A stretch of DNA of 50,474 bases, taken from the NCBI GenBank assembly GCA_944391395.1, contig CALXTI010000009.1, positions 1 to 50,474 on the forward strand. The letters are read 5' to 3'. Position numbers and translations under genes: made by a program. Numbering within the stretch: position 1 is the first letter of the stretch; each line of letters begins with the position of its first letter. This document shows, in pieces, positions 7,687 through 17,441 of the stretch. This stretch comes from an uncultured Alphaproteobacteria bacterium (lineage in GTDB: Bacteria; Pseudomonadota; Alphaproteobacteria; RF32; CAG-239). The notes under the pieces are model-generated. The model was not told the DNA's origin, ran no database searches, and was given only the letters and a program-made list of their open reading frames with translations.

Positions 7687-9402
7687 ATGCTTAAGACACT
7701 TTCCGTTCGCGATGTCGTTTTGATTGATAAGCTGAATTTGGATTTTTCCGACGGGTTGAGCGTGTTCAGCGGTGAAACCGGCGCCGGCAAATCCATTTTA
7801 TTGGATTCGCTCGGGCTATTATTAGGCAACCGGGCGGAAACCGGTTTAATCCGAACCGGTGCGGAAAAACTCTCGGTCAGCGGTGTGTTTGAGATTAAGG
7901 ATAAAAACAATCCGTTTTTTGCGCTATGCAAAGAAAATGAACTGGATGTCGACGATGAAATCATCATCAAACGCACTTTAAGCCGTGACGGTAAAGGGAA
8001 AATCTTTCTAAACGACCAGCCGATAACGGCAAGGCTGCTAAAAGAACTCGGTGCCTGTCTTGTGGAAATCCACGGTCAATTTGATAATCAGGGATTGTTA
8101 AATCCGGCGACACATTTGACGGTTTTGGATTTGTATGGCGGCTATGTTAAAAATCTGGAACAAACAGCAGCGACATATCAAAAATATAAAACGCTGCAAA
8201 AACAACTGATGGCCGCCGAACAGGCTTATGCCGATGCTGCCAAAGAAGAAGACAATCTCAGACATTGGGCGGATGAGCTGGAAAAAGCCAAGATAAAACC
8301 CGGCGAAGAAGATGAACTCAATCGCAAGCGTACGGAATTAATGCATGCCGAAAAGCTGATTGAAAACTTGAATTTGGCATATAATTCCTTGCAGGGAAGG
8401 GACATTTCAAACCTAATCCGCAAAGCGCAGAGCGCATTGGAAAAAGTCAATCATTTGACCGAAAATCGCTTTGCCGACATCGGCGAGGCGTTGGACACGG
8501 CGCTTATTCAATTAGATGAAGCCGTCAGCCGGATTGAAGAAGCAAGCAGCGAAATTAACCTGAATGCAAATGAGGCCGATGCGGTGGAGGAACGTTTGTT
8601 CGCCTTAAAAGCATTGGCGCGCAAACATGCCTGTACGATAGATTCGCTGCCGGAAGTGCTTAAAGATTTTAAAAATCGTTTGACGGCGCTTGACAAAGGT
8701 GGAGAAAATATTGCCGATTTGCGCCGTGCTGTTGCTGCCGCCCGCCGTGAGTATATGACGCAAGCCGAGGAGCTAAGCAAATTAAGAACCCGAACGGCGG
8801 CAACGCTTGATAAAGCCGTAATGAAAGAACTTCCGCCGCTTAAAATGGAACGCGCCGTATTTGCAACCGAAATCACACAGCTGCCGGAAAACGAATGGAG
8901 TGGAAAGGGCTTTGATAAAGTTAATTTTACGGTTTCCACCAACCCGAATTCGCCGCGCGGCGCCTTAAATAAGATTGCCTCAGGCGGCGAGCTTTCGCGT
9001 TTTATGCTGGCTTTGAAAGTCAATTTATCGCAAAAGAGCAGCGTGGAAACACTGATTTTTGATGAAGTCGACGCGGGCATCGGCGGCGCCACGGCACAAG
9101 CTGTCGGCGAACGTTTGGCGCGCTTGGCCGGGAAAGTTCAGGTTTTGGTCGTAACGCACTCGCCGCAGGTGGCCTCATTCAGCCGTCGGCATTTCATGGT
9201 CAGCAAAACCACGGTGGACAATGTTACCACCACCAAAGTTCATCAACTGTCGGCTGCGGAAAAGAAAGAAGAAATCGCCCGTATGCTGTCGGGTGAAAAC
9301 ATTACCGACGAGGCGCGCGCCGCCGCCGATGTTTTAATCAATGGCAAAAAAACACAAAAAAATAAAGCAAACCCGTCTGAAGAAACAGGTCTGCTTTTTT
9401 GA
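7687..9402 (+). CDS. recN: DNA repair protein RecN
   Basis: 571 residues. An SMC-like ATPase that acts in double-strand-break repair. Walker A is SGETGAGKS at about residues 31-39, the Q-loop region is IHGQFDNQG, a long central coiled coil spans about residues 150-380, the ABC signature is ASGGELSRFMLALK and Walker B is LIFDEVDAGIGG. It is downstream of bamD by 9 bases. The gene's last codons overlap a terminator hairpin. Confidence 0.96.
   Translation: MLKTLSVRDVVLIDKLNLDFSDGLSVFSGETGAGKSILLDSLGLLLGNRAETGLIRTGAEKLSVSGVFEIKDKNNPFFALCKENELDVDDEIIIKRTLSRDGKGKIFLNDQPITARLLKELGACLVEIHGQFDNQGLLNPATHLTVLDLYGGYVKNLEQTAATYQKYKTLQKQLMAAEQAYADAAKEEDNLRHWADELEKAKIKPGEEDELNRKRTELMHAEKLIENLNLAYNSLQGRDISNLIRKAQSALEKVNHLTENRFADIGEALDTALIQLDEAVSRIEEASSEINLNANEADAVEERLFALKALARKHACTIDSLPEVLKDFKNRLTALDKGGENIADLRRAVAAARREYMTQAEELSKLRTRTAATLDKAVMKELPPLKMERAVFATEITQLPENEWSGKGFDKVNFTVSTNPNSPRGALNKIASGGELSRFMLALKVNLSQKSSVETLIFDEVDAGIGGATAQAVGERLARLAGKVQVLVVTHSPQVASFSRRHFMVSKTTVDNVTTTKVHQLSAAEKKEEIARMLSGENITDEARAAADVLINGKKTQKNKANPSEETGLLF
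9367..9400 (+). terminator. Terminator overlapping the recN 3' end
   Basis: GCAAACCCGT pairs imperfectly (two mismatches) with ACAGGTCTGC, followed by TTTTTT. The hairpin lies inside the final recN codons and ends the lpxC-bamD-recN transcript, compactly facing the convergent cyclophilin gene. Confidence 0.6.
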
Positions 9403-9414
9403 TTTTACCGCCAT

Positions 9415-10020
9415 TTATAAATCGGCGACCACTGTCATGCTGATAATTTCATCAGGGTTTACCACAGTGCCGTTGTCGCCGCTGCCTTTTTTGATGGCGT
9501 CAACATATTCCATACCGGAAGTAACCTCGCCCCACACTGTGTATTGCCCGTTGAGCCACGGACAATCGGCATAACAGATAAAAAACTGGCTGTCGGCGGA
9601 ATCCACATCCCAGGCTCTGGCCATGGAAACGGTGCCGCGTTTGTGCGGAAGACGGTTAAACTCAGCTTTGAGCTTTTGGCCGCTGCCGCCGGTGCCGGTT
9701 CCGAGCGGACAGCCGGTTTGCGCCATAAATCCGTCAATAACGCGATGAAATTTCAAACCGTTGTAAAAACCGCTGCGCACCAGTTCTTTTATTCTTTTGA
9801 CATGATTCGGTGCTGCGTCCGGATACATTTCAATCACGACATCGCCGTCTTTAAGTTTCAAAACCAAAGCGTTTTCGGGGTCTTTAACCTGATAAGAATG
9901 TTTGATTTTTTTAGCTCTTGTTTCGCTGATGCCGATTTTCTTTTTCTCTTCGGCGGCAATATGTTTTGTTTGTGCTTTTTCCAGATTTTTTGTTTCCGTT
10001 TTTTCTAAAAGTTCTGACAT
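9415..10020 (-). CDS. Cyclophilin-type peptidyl-prolyl cis-trans isomerase
   Basis: 201 residues. The cyclophilin core (from about residue 50) catalyses proline isomerisation. Motifs are FHRVIDGFMAQTGCPLG, the Q-F-F-I segment and NGQYTVWGEV. A charged, lysine- and glutamate-rich extension of about 48 residues lacks a signal peptide, so the protein is probably cytoplasmic, unlike PpiA. It is convergent with recN with a 12-base gap. Confidence 0.92.
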   Translation of the reverse strand: MSELLEKTETKNLEKAQTKHIAAEEKKKIGISETRAKKIKHSYQVKDPENALVLKLKDGDVVIEMYPDAAPNHVKRIKELVRSGFYNGLKFHRVIDGFMAQTGCPLGTGTGGSGQKLKAEFNRLPHKRGTVSMARAWDVDSADSQFFICYADCPWLNGQYTVWGEVTSGMEYVDAIKKGSGDNGTVVNPDEIISMTVVADL

Positions 10021-10061
10021 GATGTTATCCTTAATTTTAAGTGATAAAAAATTTCTATATG

Positions 10062-11030
10062 TTATTTAGGATTTGCTTGCGTCTGATTCAAGAGAAAATC
10101 AACTCTTTCTTCCGGCGTCAGACCTTTGGGATAAGTTTTATCAATTTTTTTAATAACGTCCATCAGACCGCGACCGTTGGCGATTTGAATGGCGAGCCCA
10201 GGTCTGGCATTAAGCTCCAGCATCATCGGCCCTTTGTTTTTATCCAAAACAATATCGGCGCCTAAGTAGCCCAGTTTTGTCATCTCGTAAGATTTCGCTC
10301 CGATAATCAGATGTTCCCGCCATAACGGTACTTCAAGCTTTTTTAACTCTGCTTTTGTATCGGGATGAACCAAAATCGGTTTATTGTGCATCACGGCGTT
10401 TAAGGTTTTGCCGGTAAATATATCCAATCCGACGCCTACCGCGCCCTGGTGCAGGTTGGCTCTGCCGCCGGATTCGGCGGTTGCCAGCCGCATCATGGCC
10501 ATGGCCGGATACCCTTTATAGACAATCACCCGCACATCAGGGACGCCTTGATAGCTGAAATCTTTGAAGATGTCGCTGAAATCGACCATTTCTTCAATCA
10601 CGGCCACGTCGTATTGTCCGCCCAAACTGAACAAACCGCTTAACGTATTGGAAACATGTTGATAAACATCTTGAAACGTCAAAACTTTTTCGGAGGCGGT
10701 AACAAAACAATCATCGTCCCAATGTTTGATGACCAAAACGCCCTTGCCGCCGCTGCCGTGTGCCGGTTTAATCACAAACTGCGGCCAGTCTTTAACGATG
10801 TGGGTAAGATCTTTAACCTGATGTTGATATTCAATCACGCCTATAAGGTGCGGCGTGTTGATGCCGGCTTTTGCCGCCAGTGTTTTGGTCTGGACTTTAT
10901 CATCCACCAGAGGATACTGCCGCCGGTTATTGTTTTTTGCAATAATCTTATAGTTACGGGCATTCATACCCAAAACGCCTTGCGCTTTAAGCTCTCGGGG
11001 AGAACAGAATTTTTCAAACCAGTGCCACAT
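10062..11030 (-). CDS. Alpha-L-glutamate ligase-like ATP-grasp protein (RimK-related)
   Basis: 322 residues. ATP-grasp features include FVIKPAHGSGGKGVLVI (ATP-binding lysine and glycine loop), GRANLHQGAVGVGLDI and the metal site MLELNARPGLAIQIANGRG. RimK relatives add glutamate to peptides or proteins; the substrate of this subgroup is unclear to me. It forms a minus-strand set with the 7TM/transglutaminase-like gene and the retropepsin-like gene immediately upstream (18- and 30-base gaps). This trio recurs in Proteobacteria. Confidence 0.85.
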   Translation of the reverse strand: MWHWFEKFCSPRELKAQGVLGMNARNYKIIAKNNNRRQYPLVDDKVQTKTLAAKAGINTPHLIGVIEYQHQVKDLTHIVKDWPQFVIKPAHGSGGKGVLVIKHWDDDCFVTASEKVLTFQDVYQHVSNTLSGLFSLGGQYDVAVIEEMVDFSDIFKDFSYQGVPDVRVIVYKGYPAMAMMRLATAESGGRANLHQGAVGVGLDIFTGKTLNAVMHNKPILVHPDTKAELKKLEVPLWREHLIIGAKSYEMTKLGYLGADIVLDKNKGPMMLELNARPGLAIQIANGRGLMDVIKKIDKTYPKGLTPEERVDFLLNQTQANPK

Positions 11031-11048
11031 CGGTTCAGCCTCTTTGTT

Positions 11049-12578
11049 TTAAGATTTTTTTGCCAACGGCGTAAAACGTTTGAGTTCAGTCAAACGATAT
11101 CCGGTATAAGTGCCCAAGAGCATAACGACAAACAAAATCACCAAATTGATTTCATCAAAAGCAAAAGTAATGTGGCGGATATATTCGTTACTGATGACAA
11201 AATAAGTCGCAATGGCGGTTATCATGCTGTAAACAATTTCCGAAGTTGCGTTGGCTGCGCCGTCTTCCTCCCAGGTGATAGAGGCGCGTTCAATAATCCA
11301 GGCCGTGATAATAATCGGAAAAAACACCGCAGATGAGGCAATATCCCAATTCATACGGTAACCGGTGATGGTCATAAACTGCATGATAAGAATAACGAAA
11401 ATAACCACGGATGAAATTCGGGGTACCAGCAAAAGATTAAGTTTTGAAAGAATGGCGCGTAGCAATAACCCGATGGCAATAATTGCGGAAAAACAAATAA
11501 ATCCGGACCAAAAACCGGTTTTAACCAAAGACATGGCAATCAGCATCGGCGTAAATGTACCCATAGTGGGAATCCCGACGACATTGCGCATCAACACCAC
11601 AACCAAAATGCCGAGCGGAAAAACCATCAGCCACTTAAGAGTGTTTTGTTCCAACAACGGCAGACTGTAAATGGAATAATCAAACATTTTGTTATAATTG
11701 TTCAAAGCCCGATGACTTGCCAATTTAAAAGAGGAAGTAACAGATTTCAAAACCGAGAAACGAATTTTTGAATCAACCCCGCCTTGAACGTCCAAAAGCG
11801 ATTTTCCGCCCCTTTGAAAAATAATAAAATTTTTCGGCAAACCGGCTCTTGCGGTATAAATATCATACAAGCGCCACTTATAACCGTCATAAGCCTCCAA
11901 CATCAAATCGGCTTCGGCGGCCTGTTTTCCTTCTTCCAAACGAACGCCGCGCGCCATTCGCGCCGGGATTCCCTTGACGGCGAGCAAATCAATCATAAAC
12001 TGAACACGTTGTCTTTCGGAAATTTTAACCGGCAAAAAAGCGGATAAAGTCGGATTAAGGGGTTCTTGATTAAAGATGGTAATGATTTTTTGCGGCCAAT
12101 TCCCGTCCAAAGTTTCGGCTGCCGCTAAAATATCTTCAACCATTTTTGTTTGTTGTTCGTTATACACGGGTTTGTGCGGCGATTTAACTTTTTTTTCGAT
12201 AAGTTTGCCCCGGCTGCCCTCGTTGTCATACACGGTCAGACGATAATAAATGTCTTGATTTTGGCTTTGTGGCTCTGCGGTCATTATAAGCCGCTGTTGA
12301 TTTGTGTCTTTTTCTATTTTATAGCCTTTGGCGACAACATCTTCGTTAAGAATCTTAAATTCGGTCGGTGCGGCCGGTATGCCCAAAGACACTTTGATGT
12401 CTTCGCCGGTTGGTTTAAACGAGATATGCGCGTCAATGCTCCAGACGCTTGCCGTTTGATTCGGACGAAAATCAAAGCCCCAGTACGTGATTTTATAATA
12501 AATACTGAAAGCGGTAAATATGGCTGATAAAATCAGGCATAAGGTTAAGATTTTGCGGACTGTGAACAAATTTTTCAT
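11049..12578 (-). CDS. Inactive transglutaminase-like protein with 7TM C-terminal domain
   Basis: 509 residues. An N-terminal helix anchors a periplasmic region of about 260 residues with a transglutaminase-like segment (RVQFMIDLLAVKGIPARMARGVRL). This is the region where the catalytic Cys would be expected, and none is seen, so it is probably inactive. Seven or so hydrophobic segments follow from about residue 305 to the end, with GTFTPMLIAMSLVKTG and GTYTGYRLTEL. It is in the inner membrane. It lies between the ATP-grasp ligase-like gene and the retropepsin-like gene, so these three probably work together on an envelope peptide or protein. Confidence 0.85.
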   Translation of the reverse strand: MKNLFTVRKILTLCLILSAIFTAFSIYYKITYWGFDFRPNQTASVWSIDAHISFKPTGEDIKVSLGIPAAPTEFKILNEDVVAKGYKIEKDTNQQRLIMTAEPQSQNQDIYYRLTVYDNEGSRGKLIEKKVKSPHKPVYNEQQTKMVEDILAAAETLDGNWPQKIITIFNQEPLNPTLSAFLPVKISERQRVQFMIDLLAVKGIPARMARGVRLEEGKQAAEADLMLEAYDGYKWRLYDIYTARAGLPKNFIIFQRGGKSLLDVQGGVDSKIRFSVLKSVTSSFKLASHRALNNYNKMFDYSIYSLPLLEQNTLKWLMVFPLGILVVVLMRNVVGIPTMGTFTPMLIAMSLVKTGFWSGFICFSAIIAIGLLLRAILSKLNLLLVPRISSVVIFVILIMQFMTITGYRMNWDIASSAVFFPIIITAWIIERASITWEEDGAANATSEIVYSMITAIATYFVISNEYIRHITFAFDEINLVILFVVMLLGTYTGYRLTELKRFTPLAKKS

Positions 12579-12608
12579 GATTAAGTCAATCCTTTGGAAT
12601 TTGTCTTT

Positions 12609-13151
12609 TTATTTTAATGTATGAGAAAGAGAAGTATCGACAATGGCGCGCCCTGTCAAAAGATTGCGGCCGATTAAAGCCTGATATTCAAAATTGTCGC
12701 GTTTGGCGAGTGTGAATTCGGAAGAAAATTTTTTGCCGCCGAAACGAACGTTTAAGGAAACTTTTATTCGGTGTTCTTTATGGTCAATGCGTTTAATAAT
12801 CAGATTTTCTATAATCGGTCGTTCAAAGGTGTGCGTTTCGCCGCTGCGCCGGTTGGTAACTTTGAAAGAAACCCATTTTTCGCCGTCGCGTTCAAATTCA
12901 ACGATTTCGTCGGCATCAATGGAAGACGTTGTCGCGCCGGTATCAATCCGAGCCTCAAAAGCTGACTTCATTGGCAGAAAATAAATAGGTTCCACGGCGC
13001 CGATAATGTCAAGGTCCGTCGTTTTAACAATAGTGGCTTTCTGGTCATTCGGAACAATTGCCGGAACGATGGATGTTTTTCCGGAACTTTGGCAGCCGTT
13101 TAAGAATAAAGTCAAACTAAAAATACCCAACATTTTTGCTATATTTCTCAT
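12609..13151 (-). CDS. Retropepsin-like aspartic protease family lipoprotein
   Basis: 180 residues. The signal ends with LFLNGC, a lipobox, so it is probably a periplasm-facing lipoprotein. The core carries ARIDTGATTSSIDA, the D-T-G-A catalytic motif of retropepsin-like proteases (family long annotated as 'ATP-dependent zinc protease', PF05618 type), and ends with ALIGRNLLTGRAIVDTS. It is the first gene of the trio. The known family role is in proteolysis linked to the ligase partner; the substrate here is unknown. Confidence 0.85.
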   Translation of the reverse strand: MRNIAKMLGIFSLTLFLNGCQSSGKTSIVPAIVPNDQKATIVKTTDLDIIGAVEPIYFLPMKSAFEARIDTGATTSSIDADEIVEFERDGEKWVSFKVTNRRSGETHTFERPIIENLIIKRIDHKEHRIKVSLNVRFGGKKFSSEFTLAKRDNFEYQALIGRNLLTGRAIVDTSLSHTLK

Positions 13152-13243
13152 ACATATTTTCCCAATAAAATATAATTTACTATTTTTAAGCTTATTTCTG
13201 TTTGAATGTAAAGCAAAATTATCAAGTTAGACATAAAAAAATG

Positions 13244-13273
13244 TTGTATTTTTTAGAGAAAATATGTTATATT
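13244..13273 (+). promoter_or_regulatory. Candidate promoter of the 13297-14346 gene
   Basis: TTGTAT at 13244-13249 and TATATT at 13268-13273, 18-base spacer. A GGAAGG ribosome-binding site follows before the ATG at 13297. Confidence 0.5.
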
Positions 13274-13296
13274 ATGTCTAAAGACGGAAGGTTGTC

Positions 13297-14346
13297 ATGA
13301 CCAAAGAAAAGTTGTTGGAACGTATCAGAAAAATGAAAAACGGGCAGTCAAAAACAAAACCCGTAAAAAAAGTGCGTCATTTGTCCCGCCAGGCATTTCC
13401 GGAAACAACCCGCCAAAAATGTATCAAATTCGGCCGTCAGGCAAAAAAGATTTTGATGTTGTCGACGATATCGCTACTGACCCTTGTTCCGGGAGGTAAA
13501 GATGCAATACCGGCAACGTTGGAAAATCTCAGAGAGGCGCAGAATCATCTTGAGGTTATGGAAAACAAGCGCCAACAGACGATTGATGAAATTGTCGCCC
13601 GTCAGACGGCGAATTTGCAAAAAGAAATCTTATCAAACGTCAGCACGCTGCAACAAGATATTACGATTGCCAAAAGGCAGGGAAAGCGCAACGCCGTCGT
13701 TAAAAAAATTTTTGACAACGTTTACGAAAGAGGCGGACTGCTCGGCAGCATGAATTATTGTGTCGCCGGCGCCATGTATGCCCAACGAATGTGTCAAGAC
13801 AGCGTTTTGTCTGCGATATTGCCCGACCCGGCAAAAACGGCACGGGATTACGATTTTAGCGGTCATCCAAATGTTTCCTGCCCTTACATGCGGCAATTTT
13901 TTGAGCAAAACTTGGGCGACAATTACGCCGAACGCAATGATAAAAATTTTAAAGAATTTGTCAAAACTTTGGAAGCCGGAGACATCATAACGATTTCTTC
14001 ATCTCAAAACACTTCTACCGGCGAGCATTGTGTAACTTGTGCCGGTCCGGTCGTCGATGGCCAAATTCCGGTTAAAAGCTTAAACGGCGAACGTGATTAT
14101 GAAGTTCCCGTCAACCGCATCGTCGGTGCGGCCAAAGTGATGGCGCAATATCGGGAAAATCTGGGAAAAGAGCTAAACAACGAGCTTGATATACAAAGTT
14201 ATATGGCGCTTGCGGCTGAAGGTTCTATTGTCTTTACAAGTCAAACCCAGGATTTTTCAAGGTTTGCCGATGAAAATTCCGCGAACGGACAACATTCTCC
14301 GTCTAAATTAAAATTTGAAAAAGACAACGCTCGCGACATGAGCTGA
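13297..14346 (+). CDS. Putative membrane-anchored or exported cysteine-peptidase-like protein
   Basis: 349 residues, no family recognised with certainty. A basic N-terminal part (residues 1-50) precedes a single hydrophobic segment (about 52-67), then a coiled-coil (75-130) and a globular domain. That domain has Cys155 in MNYCVAGAMYAQ, a GDIITISSS strand, His244 in TGEHCVTCAGP and Asn263 in SLNGER. The order Cys, His, Asn with GD before the His strand resembles papain/CHAP/NlpC-type cysteine peptidases, so peptidoglycan or peptide cleavage is possible. The gene stands alone between divergent and convergent neighbours and has a clear promoter. Confidence 0.6.
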   Translation: MTKEKLLERIRKMKNGQSKTKPVKKVRHLSRQAFPETTRQKCIKFGRQAKKILMLSTISLLTLVPGGKDAIPATLENLREAQNHLEVMENKRQQTIDEIVARQTANLQKEILSNVSTLQQDITIAKRQGKRNAVVKKIFDNVYERGGLLGSMNYCVAGAMYAQRMCQDSVLSAILPDPAKTARDYDFSGHPNVSCPYMRQFFEQNLGDNYAERNDKNFKEFVKTLEAGDIITISSSQNTSTGEHCVTCAGPVVDGQIPVKSLNGERDYEVPVNRIVGAAKVMAQYRENLGKELNNELDIQSYMALAAEGSIVFTSQTQDFSRFADENSANGQHSPSKLKFEKDNARDMS

Positions 14347-14395
14347 TATTATAATCTCATTTTTCGGAGGTTTCTTTTTCCGGAAATGCGGCGTA

Positions 14396-15535
14396 TCACA
14401 AGAATAATGTCAGACGCAGCGAAACAACCGTACCGAAGTCTGATTTTGTTTCAAGCGCCGGATTGATGTAAAATTGCACGTCCGGCGTGATGGTTGCCCA
14501 TTTGGAAATGCCCCACGCCCAATAAGCTTCCACCACCTGTTCGGCATCGTGTTCCAACCTTTCGCCGACCGCATCTTCGTTGATTTTATTGTAGGCATAA
14601 GCCAAGCCGATTTGGTCTAAATCGTTGCGTTCAAGCGGATTAAGCCATACCACGCCCGCCGCCCACGATTGTTCAATCGTGTCCATATGTCCCGACACGC
14701 CGTTGATGCGTCCGAAAACATTCCATTTTTCACCAATATTTTGTGATAAATTGATTGACCATCCGTTGGTTGTCTGCGGTTGAAGTTTAACACCCGGCTG
14801 GTTATAAATAAGGACTGAAAATTCGGCACTGCCGAGCTTGTTAGTCGGCGCGTATTGGACTTGGGCAAAAGTCGTGAAATGTTTGTCGTGCAAACGGTTG
14901 AGACGAATGCTCGTTGCGTCGATGTTTGAGGCGTCCTGCGCACCGATTGCAAAACTCCAGTCGCTTTTTTCCGGCGCAATTTCGATGAATGCGCCAACAC
15001 CGGCGGTGGCATAAGTTGACGAGGCGTTCTGCGACAAGGCATAGTTGATAAAATTAACCTGTTGATTGGAGTCATAAGCCGAACCGTCGAAATTGTAAAT
15101 CGGAAATTGTCCGGCGTTTAAGGCAAGCCAATTCCATTTTCCGCCAAGTTGCCAGGAATAGTAAAATTCCGTAAATTCATTGGCGTTGTCGTCGGCGTCG
15201 TTGATTTCCGTTACCACGCCCATGCGGTTGCCGACATCAGAGGCATCGTGGTTGCCGTAGCGAACAATATTGTATGATGCGTTCAAAACGCCGACGCCGT
15301 ATTCATTTTTGAAGTTTGTCCATGTAAAATATGGCGAAATATATGTTTGCACGGCGTTGTATTTGCCGCTTGGCGCGCCGCGCTGGGGCATTACGCTGAC
15401 ATCAATGCCGTAATCAAAGCGGTAATTTTTGTTAAGCCAATATTTAAACATATCGTAATTTGTACCGAGGCTTTTGGCGTCGACGGAAGTTGCGGCTAAA
15501 ACCGTTGCCAGACAAAGGGGAATAATTTTTTTCAT
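14396..15535 (-). CDS. OprB-family carbohydrate-selective porin
   Basis: 379 residues from the ATG at 15535, chosen because AAGGAG precedes it and a signal peptide follows (MKKIIPLCLATVLAATSVDAKS). The upstream-extended frame adds 34 residues that are not signal-like. The mature sequence has many amphipathic aromatic strands, GQFPIYNFDGSAYDSNQQ, an OprB-like region QVVEAYWAWGISKWATITPDVQFYINP and a terminal leucine-phenylalanine-leucine strand. It forms an outer-membrane channel, probably for sugars; the specificity cannot be read. Confidence 0.85.
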   Translation of the reverse strand: MKKIIPLCLATVLAATSVDAKSLGTNYDMFKYWLNKNYRFDYGIDVSVMPQRGAPSGKYNAVQTYISPYFTWTNFKNEYGVGVLNASYNIVRYGNHDASDVGNRMGVVTEINDADDNANEFTEFYYSWQLGGKWNWLALNAGQFPIYNFDGSAYDSNQQVNFINYALSQNASSTYATAGVGAFIEIAPEKSDWSFAIGAQDASNIDATSIRLNRLHDKHFTTFAQVQYAPTNKLGSAEFSVLIYNQPGVKLQPQTTNGWSINLSQNIGEKWNVFGRINGVSGHMDTIEQSWAAGVVWLNPLERNDLDQIGLAYAYNKINEDAVGERLEHDAEQVVEAYWAWGISKWATITPDVQFYINPALETKSDFGTVVSLRLTLFL

Positions 15536-15713
15536 GCGTTGCTCCTTAAGTGAAAACCTAAACAAGATTTTCAAAATATAATCCGCAAAACACTTAAAAA
15601 AAGAGGGGCGGCTGATTTTTGGCTGCAAACCTTGCAAAGGTTAATAAAAAATCTTGATAGAATAATGATAATCGTATATCGTCAAATAAGAAAATTTAAC
15701 AAGAGGGTGAAAA

Positions 15714-16352
15714 ATGATTGCAAAACTGCGGGGTTTTGTTGACAGCGTTTATGAAGACGGTTGCATTGTTGATGTCGGCGGCGTCGGCTACCTGGTGTCG
15801 GCTTCGTCACGGACTTTGGGAAAATTGGCCAAAGGCGCGGAAGTTTCGCTTTTGATTGAAACGGTCGTGCGTGAAGACAGTATTTCTTTGTACGGCTTTT
15901 ATGACGCTTGGGAAAAAGAATGGTTCAACACTTTAACTAAAGTGCAGGGCGTCGGCGCCAAGGTTTGTCTAAGTATTTTATCGGCGCTTTCGCCGGCGCA
16001 GTTGGCGCAGGCCGTGTCCGCGCAAGACAAAAATTCTTTCCTGCGTGCGTCCGGCGTCGGACCGAAACTTGCGGCGCGCTTGGTAACTGAGTTGAAAGAT
16101 AAAATAGTGCTTATCCCCGGCGCCGATGTGTCATTGGCAGATGTTTCCGGCAGTGTGGCGGCAGTTCCTCAAGCGGCAATGCCTGCCGAAGACAATACAG
16201 CGGAAGATGTGATTTCGGCATTGGTCAATTTGGGTTATCAACGGCTTGAGGCATACCACATTGTATCTAAAGTTTATGCCGAAAACGCCGATAAATCCGT
16301 TTCCGAGCTCATCAGGCTGTCGTTAAAAGAATTTGCCCGAAAGGATTTTTAA
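15714..16352 (+). CDS. ruvA: Holliday junction branch-migration protein RuvA
   Basis: 212 residues. It binds four-way junctions and loads RuvB. Visible features are the OB-fold N-terminus (MIAKLRGFVDSVYEDG), helix-hairpin-helix segments (VQGVGAKVCLSILSAL and ASGVGPKLAARLVTELKDK) and a C-terminal domain III contacting RuvB (AEDVISALVNLGYQ). RBS AGAGGG. ruvC is not upstream, unlike in many genomes. Confidence 0.97.
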   Translation: MIAKLRGFVDSVYEDGCIVDVGGVGYLVSASSRTLGKLAKGAEVSLLIETVVREDSISLYGFYDAWEKEWFNTLTKVQGVGAKVCLSILSALSPAQLAQAVSAQDKNSFLRASGVGPKLAARLVTELKDKIVLIPGADVSLADVSGSVAAVPQAAMPAEDNTAEDVISALVNLGYQRLEAYHIVSKVYAENADKSVSELIRLSLKEFARKDF

Positions 16353-16355
16353 GCC

Positions 16356-17441
16356 ATGGAAAAAGAAAGAATAGTCAGCCCGCATCGTCAGCCCGAAGAC
16401 GAGCAGCTCGCCAATATCAATGCGCCGGTTAACACCCGTCCGGAATCTTTGGCGGATTTTGTCGGGCAAACGGCGGTCTGCCAAAACTTGAAAGTTTTTA
16501 TTGAGGCGGCCAAACAACGCCACGAGGCGTTGGATCATGTTTTGCTTTTCGGCCCTCCGGGATTGGGTAAAACGACGCTGGCTTCCATTATTGCCAAAGA
16601 GTTGGGCGTCGGTTTTCGCGCCACTTCGGCGCCGATGATTACCAAATCAGGCGATTTGGCGGCGATTTTGACCAATCTTGAGCCGAACGACGTGTTGTTT
16701 ATTGATGAAATCCACCGCCTTAACCCGGCCATTGAAGAAGTGCTATATTCGGCGATGGAAGATTTCCAGCTTGATTTGATTATCGGTGAAGGTCCTTCCG
16801 CCCGTTCGGTGCGCATAGACTTGCAGCCTTTCACGCTGGTGGGTGCGACCACTCGTTCCGGCTTGCTGTCCACGCCTTTGCGCGAACGTTTCGGCATTCC
16901 GCTGCGTCTGGATTTTTACAACCATGACGAGTTAAAGCAAATCGTGCTGCGCGGCGCGCGCTTGCTTGATATGCCGATATCCGAAAACGGTGCGTTGGAA
17001 ATCGCCAAACGTTCTCGCGGCACACCGCGCGTTGCCGGTCGTTTGTTGCGCCGCGTGCGTGATTTTGGAGCGGTCGCCGGCGGCCACGAGATTGACAATA
17101 AAATCGCAGATACGGCTTTGCGCCGTTTGGATGTTGATGATTACGGACTGGATGCTTTTGACCGGCGTTATTTAAAATGCATTGCTGTCAATTACGGCGG
17201 CGGACCGGTCGGCGCCGACACTTTGGCGGCGGCTTTGTCGGAAGAACGCGACACCATTGAAGAAGTCATTGAGCCGTTTTTGTTAAAACTGGGTTTTATT
17301 CAGCGTACCCCGCGCGGCCGTGTGATTTCGGATTTGGGTTGCAAATATATGGGGATTTCGCGTTCCAAAATCAAACACGATGACCAACAGTTTGATTTGT
17401 TGGCAAACATAGAAAATGAAAGTAACGAAAATGACTTATGA
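16356..17441 (+). CDS. ruvB: Holliday junction helicase RuvB
   Basis: 361 residues. AAA+ motor that drives branch migration. Walker [10 protein letters not shown] at residues 66-74, Walker B FIDEIH at about 114-119, sensor [18 protein letters not shown] and the winged-helix C-terminus with [15 protein letters not shown]. It follows ruvA after 3 bases. Confidence 0.98.
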   Translation: MEKERIVSPHRQPEDEQLANINAPVNTRPESLADFVGQTAVCQNLKVFIEAAKQRHEALDHVLLFGPPGLGKTTLASIIAKELGVGFRATSAPMITKSGDLAAILTNLEPNDVLFIDEIHRLNPAIEEVLYSAMEDFQLDLIIGEGPSARSVRIDLQPFTLVGATTRSGLLSTPLRERFGIPLRLDFYNHDELKQIVLRGARLLDMPISENGALEIAKRSRGTPRVAGRLLRRVRDFGAVAGGHEIDNKIADTALRRLDVDDYGLDAFDRRYLKCIAVNYGGGPVGADTLAAALSEERDTIEEVIEPFLLKLGFIQRTPRGRVISDLGCKYMGISRSKIKHDDQQFDLLANIENESNENDL

